DNA of 64,000 nt from Arma custos (GCA_037127475.1 CM073764.1:54429292-54493291); one strand, 5' to 3'; shown: positions 11,640 to 22,500, counted from the first letter of the stretch. Program-made: numbers and translations. Notes: generated from the letters alone by a model not told the origin.

Positions 11640-12768
11640 AGAGCAGGGTTTACCAAAACCTGGGTGATTGAGTTAGACCCCCAGATCAGGTATGCTCTAC
11701 ATAGCGAGGAGGTGGTAGTTGGAGGATGGTGCACCCTCACCTTCCTGGACACCCTCGACACCCCGAGATGCCTGCAGTGTCAGGCCTATGGACACTCTAA
11801 GGCAACATGTACGCAGGAGGCGGTAACATGCAGGTGGTGCGCTGGGTTCGGGCATATAGCAAGGGAATGCCCCAATAAGACCACAGGTGAGAAACCCACC
11901 TGCAGCAACTGCAAGGTGTCATAAAACCTCGTAAGGAGGACGAGATATGATTAATGGGGACACTAGAGACTGCCGGATGGAAGCAGATGGACGAAGGACA
12001 AGAGAGGAAAGAAGATGAGGGAAATATATAAATAAATGAAAAGGAAAACAGAATAAAATACCCGATTTGTATCTCCAGTGGTGAACACCCACTGGAGGTG
12101 ACCCTGTATGCCTCACAGGCAGGGAAGGGAGAAAAAATAAAAAAAAAAGGTCGAAAATGGCGGCGACATGGGTCCTCCCGGACTACTGGGTCTTGCAGGT
12201 CTGACAGGACACGGCGTGTTCCAGAGAAAGTTGAGTGAGCACAGAAGAGACCCGCCTGTGGGGTCCCTGAGACGGCGGAGCACGTGTTGCTCTCCTGCAC
12301 CACGATGGAAGGACACTGTGCCAGGTTGTCAAGGAAAACCGGGATCTTCGCCCAAGCCGAAGAAGACTTCCCCCGCCTCATGGAGGAGGAAAATTACCCC
12401 CTTTCAGGGAATTCGTCTACGGGTGGAAGGAGATGGTCGGTCACCCAGGATGCGGCCACCCGGTGAGCCACCAGACGATCAGCCAACCCAGGAGGAGAGA
12501 GACGGTGGAGAGGATGGAGACTGGCCGGATGCGGCGGACCAGGAGGGCTGGACGGCACCCAGACGGATGCAGACCGGCCAGGAGGCTTAAAAGGTGCTGC
12601 CCCATGAGTAAAGTACACATCCGTGCACCGGGCAGCACCACAGAATAATTTTTATTTGTACTGGATTAAATTAAATGATCCCCCCCCCCCCCAGATTATG
12701 TATAATAAGAAGTTAATAAATAAAGTGTTGTTTTTTGGCAGTGGTGGGCGTGCGTAAACCCAACGTAT
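11640..12768 (+). mobile_element. R1-like LINE fragment C (5' portion; tail continues at 18843)
   Basis: A third R1-like copy. It has three ORF1 zinc knuckles in a row (CLQCQAYGHSKATC, CRWCAGFGHIARECP, then CSNC, 11760-11924), then a deletion to the C-terminal block and 3' UTR shared with fragment A (from about 12160). The 3' hairpin starts at 12737-12748 but is cut by the Gypsy-1 insertion at 12769. The second hairpin arm and the A-rich tail with GATAGATAGTAC continue at 18843-18940. Endonuclease and RT are entirely absent. Confidence 0.75.
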
Positions 12769-13470
12769 TGTTACGGGCTACTGGGTATTAAAATGAATTA
12801 AACAATTCCTTAATTAAAGATACTAATATTTATTAACAAAATGATAAAAAAAGGATACAATTAAACTATTAACAATTAAATGATTAAACTAATATAAATT
12901 TATAATAACAATATTCTAAATATTTATTATCTATGCCTAACTCCTATTTAATATTACAATAATATAAGATATTACTAATTCTAGATAGCTTAACTAGTTA
13001 CAATAGTTTCTATGAATATTATAAAATTACACTACAATTTATAACTAATAGTTAACACCTACAGTTCACTAGTCCACCGACCGAAAGATTCTCCAAGTAT
13101 GACAAACTGACACACAGTAACAAACAGAAACAGTTTATTACACTCGCGAGACTGTCACAGTTCACTGATACACTTATTACACTGGCCGGTTCAACACTGA
13201 CTAGCTTATCACACTGACACTCACTTATCACAGATGTTGCATGGTCTACTCTCAGGCTAAGACTGACTGGCTCGAGGTGAGGGAAGTATTTAAGTAGTCA
13301 AGGCCGAACATTCTAGAACACGGAGGGGCCAGACAATTCTTGAATATTCTTAATCCTTTTCCGACAAAAGGAGACGATCTAGAACGGTCATAATCCTATT
13401 TTAAAGTCTCCCGCTGACGGATTTAAGCCGCTAATCCCCCGCTTCCGCCTTCCTTTGTGCGGCCGTAACA
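12769..13470 (-). repeat. Gypsy-1 3' LTR
   Basis: A 702-bp terminal repeat, near-identical to 18141-18842. Read on the minus strand it begins TGTTACGGCCGCAC and ends GTAGCCCGTAACA. The pol frame runs through the polypurine tract into this LTR and stops at 13388, so the Pol C-terminus overlaps the LTR. Confidence 0.95.
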
Positions 13471-14230
13471 CTGCCCCCTCCTTAAAAGTGCTCTGCCCCA
13501 GAGCATAGTCTGGAGAAATCGGGCAGTTATGAGCTTCTACTGATGGAGACGCACTTTCTTTCCAGGGGTTGAACGTGCACACCAATATGGCAATTCCAGA
13601 GTTGGCGAATGTCTGTTCGATCATGTCCCTGACAATCTTCCACTCCAAGCCGTCGTATCCACAGCCCAACTTCGAAATAGCGAGGTTAGTGACACGCAGT
13701 CTCAGAAGCTTACTCCGAAGGTCGTCGAGGCTTCGCCGCAGTGCGTCATATGTTGGCTTCTGATCAGTGGCACGCTTGGTAACCAAGTAAATATGTGTCG
13801 TCCTTCGTGCGGCAGGTGGAGTGCCTTCCCGACACTTGGTCCTTGGCGTTCCAGATCCTCAGTTCCGCCGAACTTCTTCCTGAAGACCGTTGCAATCCCT
13901 CGAGAAGTCCTCAGATCTTCGGCAACGCAATGGGCCAGAGAATACTCCACTGGTAACGAGAAGATATCCCTGTAGATTACCTGAGTTACTTCACGGGTCC
14001 CTGGTACCTTCGTATTAGCAACTGGGTCATTATTTGTCTCCACGTTGTTTAGGTACCTAACCTGCTGGTCTTCTGCCGGGCCATGGTCTCCTTTGTACGG
14101 TGCCAGTCTATTGAAATGGACTACCTTGGGTTTTCCTGTAGGCCGCTTCCTGATCCTATATATGACGTCGTTGATCCTCTTGACGATCTCAAACGGGCCG
14201 TCCCAGGAGTTCTGAAGTTTAGGTGAGTAG
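13388..14230 (-). pseudogene. Gypsy-1 Pol C-terminus: GPY/F domain plus OARD1/TARG1-like macrodomain
   Basis: Downstream of integrase one frame (about 14230 to 13790) gives a GPY/F-type segment (LQNSWDGPFEIVKRINDVIY, then VVHFNRLAPYKGD) and runs without a break into a macrodomain N-terminal half (YRDIFSLPVEYSLAHCVAED, then RGIATVFRKKFGG). After a single-base frameshift near 13788 the C-terminal half follows (VTKRATDQKPTY, LAISKLGCGYDGLEW, 13786-13550). The pattern matches OARD1/TARG1-type ADP-ribose hydrolases, including the Lys of the VTK motif and the Asp of the GCGxD motif used by that family in catalysis. The frame continues through the polypurine tract and stops in the LTR at 13388. Role in the element: unknown; removal of ADP-ribose from proteins is an inference. 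Confidence 0.82.
13471..13484 (-). other. Gypsy-1 polypurine tract
   Basis: On the minus strand the purine run AAGGAGGGGGCAG directly abuts the 3' LTR, the expected place for plus-strand priming. It is also read as coding sequence, since the Pol C-terminal frame crosses it. Confidence 0.75.
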
Positions 14231-14261
14231 GCTGCCCCGTTGCTTCACTGACTGAACTGCG

Positions 14262-14993
14262 TTAGGCCAGCAGGAACAGGTGAAGATACTGGTCCCAGTC
14301 TCGCTGATGGTCGGAGACCACTTTGGACAAATATCGACCCATAGTCCTGTTCATGTGCTCCACCATGCCATCGGATTGAGGGTGAAGAGGTGTCGTCCTG
14401 GTCTTCCGTATTCCCAGTGCTTCGCACATCCCGGAAAATACTGCAGACTCGAAGTTTCGTCCCTGGCCAGAGTGAAGTTCCATGGGTACTCCAAACCTAC
14501 TGACGAGCTGCTTCACCAGTACGTCCGCAACCGTGACTGCCTCCTGATTCGGAAGGGCGTAAGCTTCCACCCACTTGGAAAAGTAGTCCATGGCCACGAG
14601 AATATACCGGTTACCTTCATCCGTCATAGGGAAAGGGCCAGCGATGTCAATTGCTATTCTCTCAAACGGTGCTCCCACGTTGTACTTCTTCATTGGGGCC
14701 TTCTTTCTTCTTATGGGTCCGTTAGAAGCCGCACTACGCCTGCACCAGTCCAACACATCGTCCTTAAGGTTCGCCCAGTAAAAGCGTTCACGTACCTTTT
14801 GGTGAACCCCAAGGTGGCCGCCAGATGCTCCGTCATGAAGTTGCTTGAGTACTTCGGGCACATTACTCTTTGGAACGATGAGCTGTAGTCTGCGCTGATC
14901 TCCTTCCGTGTTCTCCAATGCCCGTTTCAGCAGCCCGTTATCCACTAGAATGGAGTCCCATTGGGCCCAGTAAGTCTTTACATTCTTCGACAT
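14262..14993 (-). pseudogene. Gypsy-1 integrase with substituted catalytic Asp
   Basis: This frame encodes the integrase zinc-binding part (GHLGVHQKVRERFYWANL) and catalytic core (IAIDIAGPFPMTDEGNRYIL, then ELHSGQGRNFES, then MVEHMNRTMGRYL). The first Asp (AID) and the Glu (VEHMN) are present. The second catalytic Asp, normally HSDQGRNFE, is Gly here (codon 14466-14468). The second cysteine pair of the HHCC motif is also damaged: WCRRSAASNG, where CxxC is expected. Integration by this protein is therefore unlikely. It ends at LFLLA followed by a stop; the following GPY/F region is in another frame. Confidence 0.88.
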
Positions 14994-15023
14994 TGGAGCA
15001 ACATCCTGCCAGGTTGGTCTTCC

Positions 15024-17054
15024 TTACCCTGATAGTTTCCACTGCTTCATTTGTTTCAAGTCCGGGTCCTTGTCCTGCTCCTTTGACACCTCTGCATCCT
15101 GCCAACTGTCCTGATATACTGATGCCTGCTTCTCTTCTTGTCGAGAACAATGCCCGCAGTCTTCGCCACAAGGCCTCCTTGAGGGCGCATCCGCATTTCT
15201 GTGACTCGTTCCAGCACGATCAGCAGATTCAAAGTCATATTCTTGAAGGTGCTCTATCCACCTCGCCACTTGTCCTTTTGGTGACTTGAATCGTAGCAGC
15301 CACATTAGAGCCGCGTGGTCCGTTCTCAGGAGAAATCTTCTGCCGTATAGATATTTGTGAAAATGCTCTATAGATTTCACCACTGCCAGAAGCTCCTTCC
15401 TTGTGACACAGTAGTTGCGTTCCGGAGCTGAGAGCGCTTTACTGAAATATCCAATAACCCTTTCTTCTCCATCTTGGAGCTGAGAGAGGACGCTTCCAAT
15501 AGCTGTGTTGCTAGCGTCTGTGTCAAGTATGAACTTGCCCTCGGGACGTGGATAGCTCAGAATAGGAGCACTACTCAACTTCTTCTTCAACTCCTCAAAG
15601 GATGCCTGACATTCGTGATCCCAAAGGAAAGTCCGTTTTTCCTCGGTGAGCCTGGTAAGAGGTTTTGCTATGTTTGCAAATCCTTTCACGTACCTCCTGT
15701 AGTAGGTGCAGAGGCCGAGAAAACTTCTTACTTGGTGCTTATCTCGAGGTACTGGCCAGTCGGTGATCGCTGCAATCTTCTCTGGGTCAACGCACGCACG
15801 CAGTCGTTCGAAGACCTTCTCCAGATTCTCCAGATGGTGAACGAAGGACTTTCCCAGCACAATGATGTCATCTAAGTATACCAGGCAAATTTCCCAAGAG
15901 AGATCTCTTAACACGCTTTCCATCGGCCTCTCAAATGTTGCAGGAGCATTGCAAAGCCCGAATGGCATTACCGTAAATTGCCAGAGTCCAGTCCCAATCG
16001 AGAACGCTGTCTCCTCTTTATCTTCAGGTTTCAATCCAACCTGCCAATATCCACTGCGGAGATCCAAGGTAGAGAAAAGTTCACACCCCTCTAGGATGTC
16101 CAGCGTATCATCAATCCTGGGGAGCGGATAACTGTCTTTCTTGGTGACGTTGTTCAGAAGGCGGTAGTCTACGCAGAATCTCGTTGTGCCGTCCTTCTTC
16201 TTCACCAATACAACAGGAGACATCCAGGGGCTACTCGAAGGCTCAATGACACCATCAGTCGCCATCTCCTTGATGATCTTCTCGGCGTCCTCCCGTTTGG
16301 CTAACGGCAGCCTCCGCGGGACCTGTCTGATGGGCTTAGCATCCCCGGTGTCAATCCTGTGCTGGACGATATCCGTTCTACCTCGTGGCCCTGGGCTGAT
16401 CTCGAAAACGTCCTGCCATCGGGTAATCATCTTCTTCACCTCCTCACTCTCTTCAGGCGAAAGGTCGCGACATGATTCGTCCACAAATCCTGTTAGTTCT
16501 GCCGGCAATCTTCGCAGCTCGATGGGTTGACGCTGCAGCTGACGTACCACTGAGGTAGCGGTTGTACATTCCCCTACCGGTGTTCCTTTGTTCAGCGTTA
16601 CTGGGAAGCTGTTCAGGTTCATTAGTAGAATCGGAGTGGTACGTCCGATCTTGATGAGAGACCTTGCAACCATTACGCCGCGTCCGATCTCCTGTTCTTC
16701 TTGCCTTCCAGGTTCAAGTAGCATACATTGACCCTCAGGTAGATATCCTTCGACCATCCCATGCGTTATGATTTGGCTCCGTGCAGGTAAAGTGGTGTCC
16801 TCTAGTAAGCGCACTCGTGCGTAGATGTCCTTTCCCTGCCGAAGGATGACTTCTTCATCTCCCAGTGTCATAACACCTCTCGCCATATCCAGCTTGATCC
16901 CGTATGCGATCATCGAGTCCGTGCCCAATATGACATCTTCATCAATATCTGCCACGAGAACGCGGTGCTTCAGATGTTGATCCCCGATGATGAGTAGGCA
17001 ACTGTCTCCCTGAAGACCTTGGCTGGCTCTCCTGTGGCAGTCCGTAATGTCCAA
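15024..17054 (-). pseudogene. Gypsy-1 pol: end of protease, reverse transcriptase, RNase H
   Basis: An open frame of 676 codons. The N-terminal third is the protease tail and linker. RT motifs follow: WMSPVVLVKKKDGTTRFCVD, FSTLDLRSGYWQVGL, FGLCNAPATF and the intact catalytic box VYLDDIIV. RNase H follows with DTDASNTAIGSVLSQ, RKELLAVV and LRTDHAALMWLL. Between VFERLR and VDPEKI about 25 residues usual in this family (the stretch ending YLGHVVS) are missing in frame, so the RT thumb region is damaged. The frame overlaps the protease start in the preceding gag frame. Confidence 0.9.
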
Positions 17055-18063
17055 ATCGTTGGCAAGATCTTCTCAGCAGGAACTGTCTTTGAGCTCAAGA
17101 TTGTCTTGGTTGCGCCGGTATCCAGTAGCAGACTTCGTAGCTGCCCGTTCACCTTCCCATCAACGTAGAAGCTGTTCGTTCTGCTCCCTAATGACGCAAC
17201 TCTACTGGTCTTCCTGGGGCCTCTGACATAACGGGCTGATAGTTGTTCCTTCCCATCGACCCTACTTCGTTCCTGTGGCTTTTCTTGCTTCTTGGATGGA
17301 CACTTGCTTCTAGGGTGTCCAAGTTGGCCGCAGCTCCAACAGCGTATCTCCTTTTTACGGGTCCTTAGAGCCGCCAAAACCTTTGTCAGAATGTCTTCGA
17401 CGCTAGGGACCACATTAGGCTCCGCTTCTGCTACTCGGACTCGCGCATGGCCCCGTACTGATTGCCAGACAGCCTCGAACTCCATGGCCTGAGATATGGT
17501 GCCGTTCGTCGGTGGGTTGCTCATACGTCCCTCGAGAGCTTCTACTCTTAGCCTAAGTTCGTTTTCAATAGAATTCAATTTTTCTCCTAACCTAGATTCT
17601 ACATTAGCTACCTTATCATTTACATCGGCTAACTTATTATCTACATTAGCTACTTTATTATTTACATCGGCTAACTTATTATCTACATTTTCCATTAACT
17701 TAGTCTCTAATGTGTCTAACTTAGACTCTAATGTATCCAATAAATCACTTTTTACAGTACCTAATTCATTACCTAGCTCATTTTTAACATTGCTTAATTT
17801 ATTACCTAGCTCATTTTTAACATTGCTTAATTCATTACCTAGCTTATTTTCTGCATTGCTTAACTCATTTTTAAAAGTTGCAGACAACCTGCTTAAATCA
17901 GTCTCAAACAGAACGTCATCTGGATTTTCCCCTAAATCTACAAGTAAATAAATAACTGTTGCAGCACATTTTTAGTTCCGGAAGAATCAAGATCACGTTC
18001 TTCTAACTCCCATTTCAAATCCGCAACTTTTAAATCAATTAGTTTAACACTTTTAGAAGCCAT
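16970..18063 (-). pseudogene. Gypsy-1 gag with SAP domain, coiled coil, CCHC and protease start
   Basis: The frame from the ATG at 18063 encodes a SAP-type DNA-binding motif (LKVADLKWELEERDLDSSGT), then shifts frame near 17940. The downstream frame (to 16970) has 11-residue repeats of the NELGNKLSNVK type (residues 15-45 from 17887) followed by heptads of the VDNKLAD/VNNKVAN type (about 68-100), a predicted long coiled coil. Next come a CCHC knuckle (CWSCGQLGHPRSKC, residues 183-196) and an aspartic protease site LLLDTGATKT (254-263). No capsid region is recognisable between coiled coil and knuckle, so Gag is internally deleted or unusually minimal. SAP-containing Gag proteins are, as I recall, known in some insect Gypsy lineages. 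Confidence 0.8.
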
Positions 18064-18120
18064 TCTACATACAGTAGCCCAATAATTACAAAATGCAAAA
18101 TAATAGCAATTACACAATAA

Positions 18121-18137
18121 TCCCACTTCTGACACCA
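18121..18137 (-). other. Gypsy-1 primer-binding site
   Basis: On the minus strand the sequence TGGTGTCAGAAGTGGGA starts three bases inside the 5' LTR. The leading TGG matches the CCA end of a tRNA, as expected for a minus-strand primer site. I cannot name the tRNA from memory. Confidence 0.75.
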
Positions 18138-18140
18138 ATT

Positions 18141-18842
18141 TGTTACGGGCTACTGGGTATTAAAATGAATTAAACAATTCCTTAATTAAAGATACTAATA
18201 TTTATTAACAAAATGATAAAAAAAGGATACAATTAAACTATTAACAATTAAATGATTAAACTAATATAAATTTATAATAACAATATTCTAAATATTTATT
18301 ATCTATGCCTAACTCCTATTTAATATTACAATAATATAAGATATTACTAATTCTAGATAGCTTAACTAGTTACAATAGTTTCTATGAATATTATAAAATT
18401 ACACTACAATTTATAACTAATAGTTAACACTTACAGTTCACTAGTCCACCGACCGTAAGATTCTCCAAGTATGACAAACTGACACACAGTAACAAACAGA
18501 AACAATTTATTACACTCGCGAGACTGTCACAGTTCACTGATACACTTATTACACTGGCCGGTTCAACACTGACTTGCTTATCACACTGACACTCACTTAT
18601 CACAGATGTTGCATGGTCTACTCTCAGGCTAAGATTGACTGGCTCGAGGTGAGGGAAGTATTTAAGTAGTCAAGACCGAACATTCTAGAACACGGAGGGG
18701 CCAGACAATTCTTGAATATTCTTAATCCTTTTCCGACAAAAGGAGACGATCTAGAACGGTCATAATCCTATTTTAAAGTCTCCCGCTGACGGATTTAAGC
18801 CGCTAATCCCCCGCTTCCGCCTTCCTTTGTGCGGCCGTAACA
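18141..18842 (-). repeat. Gypsy-1 5' LTR
   Basis: A 702-bp terminal repeat, the same length as the 3' LTR, with roughly six visible substitutions. The primer-binding site follows after three bases. A diverged solo copy in the opposite orientation lies at 56105-56686. Confidence 0.95.
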
Positions 18843-18940
18843 GTATCAACCCGCCACTGCCAAACCCCGTATGCCAGCAATGGAAGGGGGATAAAAAAAA
18901 AAGAAAAAAAAAGATAGATAGTACTTAATAATAATGGAGC
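18843..18940 (+). mobile_element. 3' tail of R1-like fragment C, beyond Gypsy-1
   Basis: This continues the R1-like 3' UTR after the Gypsy-1 insertion. GTAT at 18843-18846 duplicates 12765-12768. It is followed by the second hairpin arm (18850-18861, complementary to 12737-12748 with one G:U pair), CCCCGTATGCCAGCAATGG and an A-rich tail with AGATAGATAGTAC, as at the end of fragment A. Confidence 0.8.
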
Positions 18941-19254
18941 TTTATTTATTTTTCCATTTGATGTGCAAATTCATATAGTATGTCAACATCAAGAGTAAAA
19001 GGAGTTGTGTTTAGATCTCCGAAGGGGACGGACGTTGCTTAGAGCTCTGAGCGATTACCAAACAGCTAAGATAACTGGACAATAACTATTACATTTTTAA
19101 TTTCTTTTTTACAATTTAAGAAGAATAGATTTATTTTATTATTATTATTTAATTTTTTATCGATATTTGTTCCTGTTTTTAGTTTTATTTTATTTTCTAC
19201 TATTTTTTATTTCATATATTCATTAATATTAGTGCGTTACTAATCTCCTAAAAT
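18941..19254. other. AT-rich stretch ahead of I-clade ORF1
   Basis: No gene is visible. From position alone this is likely the 5' untranslated region of the I-clade LINE whose ORF1 starts at 19255. The 5' end of that element could not be fixed. Confidence 0.4.
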
Positions 19255-19533
19255 ATGGGAGACCCAGATGACACACTTAGTCCTTTGGCTAAAAGAAAAT
19301 GTCATAGAGGAAGGATGAAAGAACCACCTGATAGGATGTTTATACAGGAAGGGAAAAAAAACAGTCCCACATTCATAACTATTAAAAGAGATGATGACGA
19401 GGGGTTTACGAAAGTATCCCCCTTTTTCATCAATAAATTTATAACGGGCCTGGTAGGAGAAGTTAAAAACACTAAAAAATTGAGGGATGGTTCTCTATTA
19501 GTTGAAACATTTAAGGGATCTGAATTCAAATCC
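19255..19533 (+). pseudogene. I-clade LINE ORF1 (gag-like), N-terminal part
   Basis: The frame opens with ATG at 19255 and reads into FTKVSPFFINKFITGLVGEV, then KNTKKLRDGSLLVET, the RRM-like start of ORF1 proteins of I/Jockey-type LINEs. It is interrupted at 19533 by a LINE insertion with a 12-bp target duplication (GAATTCAAATCC). It resumes at 22651. Confidence 0.8.
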
Positions 19534-22500
19534 ACCCCTGTGGGTAGGGGATAGAATTTACCCACGGAATCTCCGCCTGTCGTAAAAGGCGACTAAAGGG
19601 GACTGTTGTCCCGAGGTTACGGGGCCTCTCGCGTTGGGCCCATCACCCACGCGAGAGTAAATCTGATTCAAAGAAATCAAAATGGCCTCGGAAATGGACT
19701 GTCTCAACGGTAACGACATGGAACGGAAAAGACTTGAGAATTGCAACGTGGAAAGAAGCTGAGCTTGCCTTGGAAATGAAGAAGTTCAGATTGCACATAC
19801 TCGGAATAGCGGAGGTTAAGAAAAAAGGAAACGGAGAGATGAGGCTGGATAATGATTATATACTTTTGTACTCTGGAGTGCCTAAGGGGGAATTCGCTAA
19901 AGAGGGCGTTGGAATCGTTATGTCTCCTGCAGCATATTGTAAACTAGAAGACTGGGAACCAATATCCTCTAGAATAATAGTGGCTGACCTAAACCTAAGT
20001 ATAGGAAAAGTAACGCACATCCAAGTCTATGCACCAACAGAGAATTATTCAGTCTTGGACAAGGAATTATTCTACTTAGAGCTACAAAGAACCGTTGACA
20101 GATGCAGGGCCAAGCAAAGGTCCATAATCTTGAGTGGGGACCTCAATGGTCGAATTGGATGGAACTATAGAACAGGACATGGATCTATGGGAAGATACGG
20201 TGGAGAGAGCACCAAGAACGAGAATGGCAAGCGACTAATCGACTTTTGTGTTGATAACAATCTCATTATCGGCAACTCATTCTACCCACACAAGGCAGTA
20301 CATAAGATCACATTCTCCAGCGAAGGCCGAAACTGCATCATAGATTATATAATATACGATCGCTGTATCAGAAGATACTTCACAGATGTGAAAGTTATCC
20401 GAGGAGCGGAGTTAGGAACCGACCATCTGTTATTAGTAGCAGATACCAGAATTATAAAAGGACGCTGCCCTCAACCCAAAAAGTACGAAAACATCAAGGT
20501 TCATGCACTGGATGACCGTGTGAAAAGAATGAAATATGCAGAAAAACTGGGGGAAAGGATCAATGATTTAAACCTAGAGGATAACGTTGAGACCCAGTGG
20601 GGTAACTTGAAACAAGCAATCTTAGAAACAGCTAAGGAAATCTGCGGCATGCACAGGGTGACAGGAAAAGGTAAACGTACCAAGTGGTGGGATGACAGCA
20701 TAAAGGAAATTGTCGGCAAGAAGAAACAAGCCTGGAAATCATATCTCCAAGATAAATCCCGGGAAAACCTCATCAAGTATCGCAGGGTAAGATCTGAATG
20801 TAAGATAGCAGTTCAAGCGGCCAAAAAGAAGACTTGGGAAGAATTCGGTAGAAGTTTGGATGAAGACCATCGGGATAATATTAAGAAGTTCTGGAGAACA
20901 GTTAAGGTCCTAAAAGGTAAATATAAAAAGCCTTTAAGAAACATCAAAGACCATAATGGGAGCATACTCTCGGAGACGGAAGGGATCCTCGACAGATGGA
21001 AAACCCACTTTGAAGAACTCTTTAAGAAAGAGGAATATGCGGTCCCTCAAATTATTGCCAATGGTAAAACAAGCCAGGAGTCAATAGAAGAAGAAGAAAT
21101 AGACGATGCCATTGAGAAAATGAAGGTTGGAAAAGTTCCAGGAAGAGATGGCATTGCCCCAGAGTTTATCAAATACGGTGGCCAAGAACTGGTGAAGGCC
21201 CTTCAAGGGCTATTTCAAGAAATATGGGATTCCAGGAGAGTACCAGAGGATTGGAACTTCAGTGTAATTATTCCGATACATAAGAAGGGCAACACTACAG
21301 AATGTAAAAACTATAGGCCGATTAGTCTACTCTCTGTCGTATATAAGATATACACATGCATTCTCGAAAAGAGACTACTGCGAATCGTAGAGAAACAGCT
21401 CGAACCGGAGCAAGCTCGATTTAGACCTGGTAGACAGACGCAGGACCATATTTTTGTTCTTAGAAAAGTATTAGAGGAAGCATGGGACCGAGACAAAGAC
21501 ATTTTCCTAGCCTTTCTTGACTTGAAGGCTGCTTTCGACTCTGTTCCACACCAGGAGATATGGAATGCTTTGGTAAATAAAAACGTCCCAGGGGATCTTA
21601 TCAATGCAATAAAAGCAATTTATAAAAATCCAAAAGGGGTAGTTCGGATCAATGGGAGAGAGACCGATGCATTCCACATGGATAAAGGAGTTAGGCAGGG
21701 TGATAGCCTCAGCCCCCTACTATTCATAGTTTTTATGGATGAGATCCATAAAATATGTAAGAGGAGAACATCACCAACTCTAATCGGTAGATGGAATATG
21801 CGTCCTGTCGTCGTCCAGAGCCTTCTCTACGCTGATGACATCGTTCTTCTGGCGGACTCTAAGGAGAAGCTGCAGCAAGCCCTTGTGGAATGGAAAGAGG
21901 AGCTCCAACGTAAGGGAATGGCAATAAATATTGCCAAAAGCAAAGTTCTTGTTATATCTAGGCAGAAACAGGAAGATGTGCGTTTGCAATGCAACGGTGA
22001 AGTTCTCGAAGTGGTGGACCACTTTCCCTACTTAGGAACCATCATTAGCAGGTCTGGTAAAGTTGACCAAGAAGTAAGCAATAGAATCAATAAAGCGAAT
22101 CAGATATATTACCAGATCTGTAATAGCATAGTTGGCCACCGAAATGTAGGGAAGGCGACGAAACTACATATATTTAAAGCAATTTACCTCCCAACACTTA
22201 CATGTTGAAGTTACATGTTGAGTGAAAGTTGGGTCATGCTTGACAAGCACATCAGCCGGACAACAGGAGCTGAAATGAGGTACCTTCGCAGAATGGTCGG
22301 TAAAACAAGGAGGGACCGAGTGCGGAATACAAACATAAGGGATCAGCTGCAGGTAACAGAACTGAAGACCTCCATTGAAAAAAGACAGCTCAAATGGTTC
22401 GGCCATGTCTGTCGTATGGACGAAGAATGGCTTCCTAGAAAGGTTATGGAAGCCCGCCCGATAGGCAAAAGACCCCGTGGACGCCCGAGAATCCTCTATG

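Larger units (their letters stand above)
12769..18842 (-). mobile_element. Gypsy-1 LTR retrotransposon with SAP-Gag and macrodomain-Pol
   Basis: A complete-looking insertion of 6,074 bp on the minus strand. It has 702-bp LTRs at both ends (12769-13470 and 18141-18842, TG...CA), a 4-bp target duplication GTAT (12765-12768, 18843-18846), a primer-binding site next to the 5' LTR (18121-18137) and a polypurine tract next to the 3' LTR (13471-13484). Pol order PR-RT-RH-IN identifies Ty3/Gypsy. I counted about six differences between the LTRs by eye. The coding part is nevertheless defective: no recognisable capsid region, a short in-frame loss in RT, a substituted integrase aspartate and several frameshifts. 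Confidence 0.93.

Noticed and set aside
14280..14888. 202-codon plus-strand ORF
   Set aside because: Shadow of the Gypsy-1 integrase, which has clear motifs on the minus strand.
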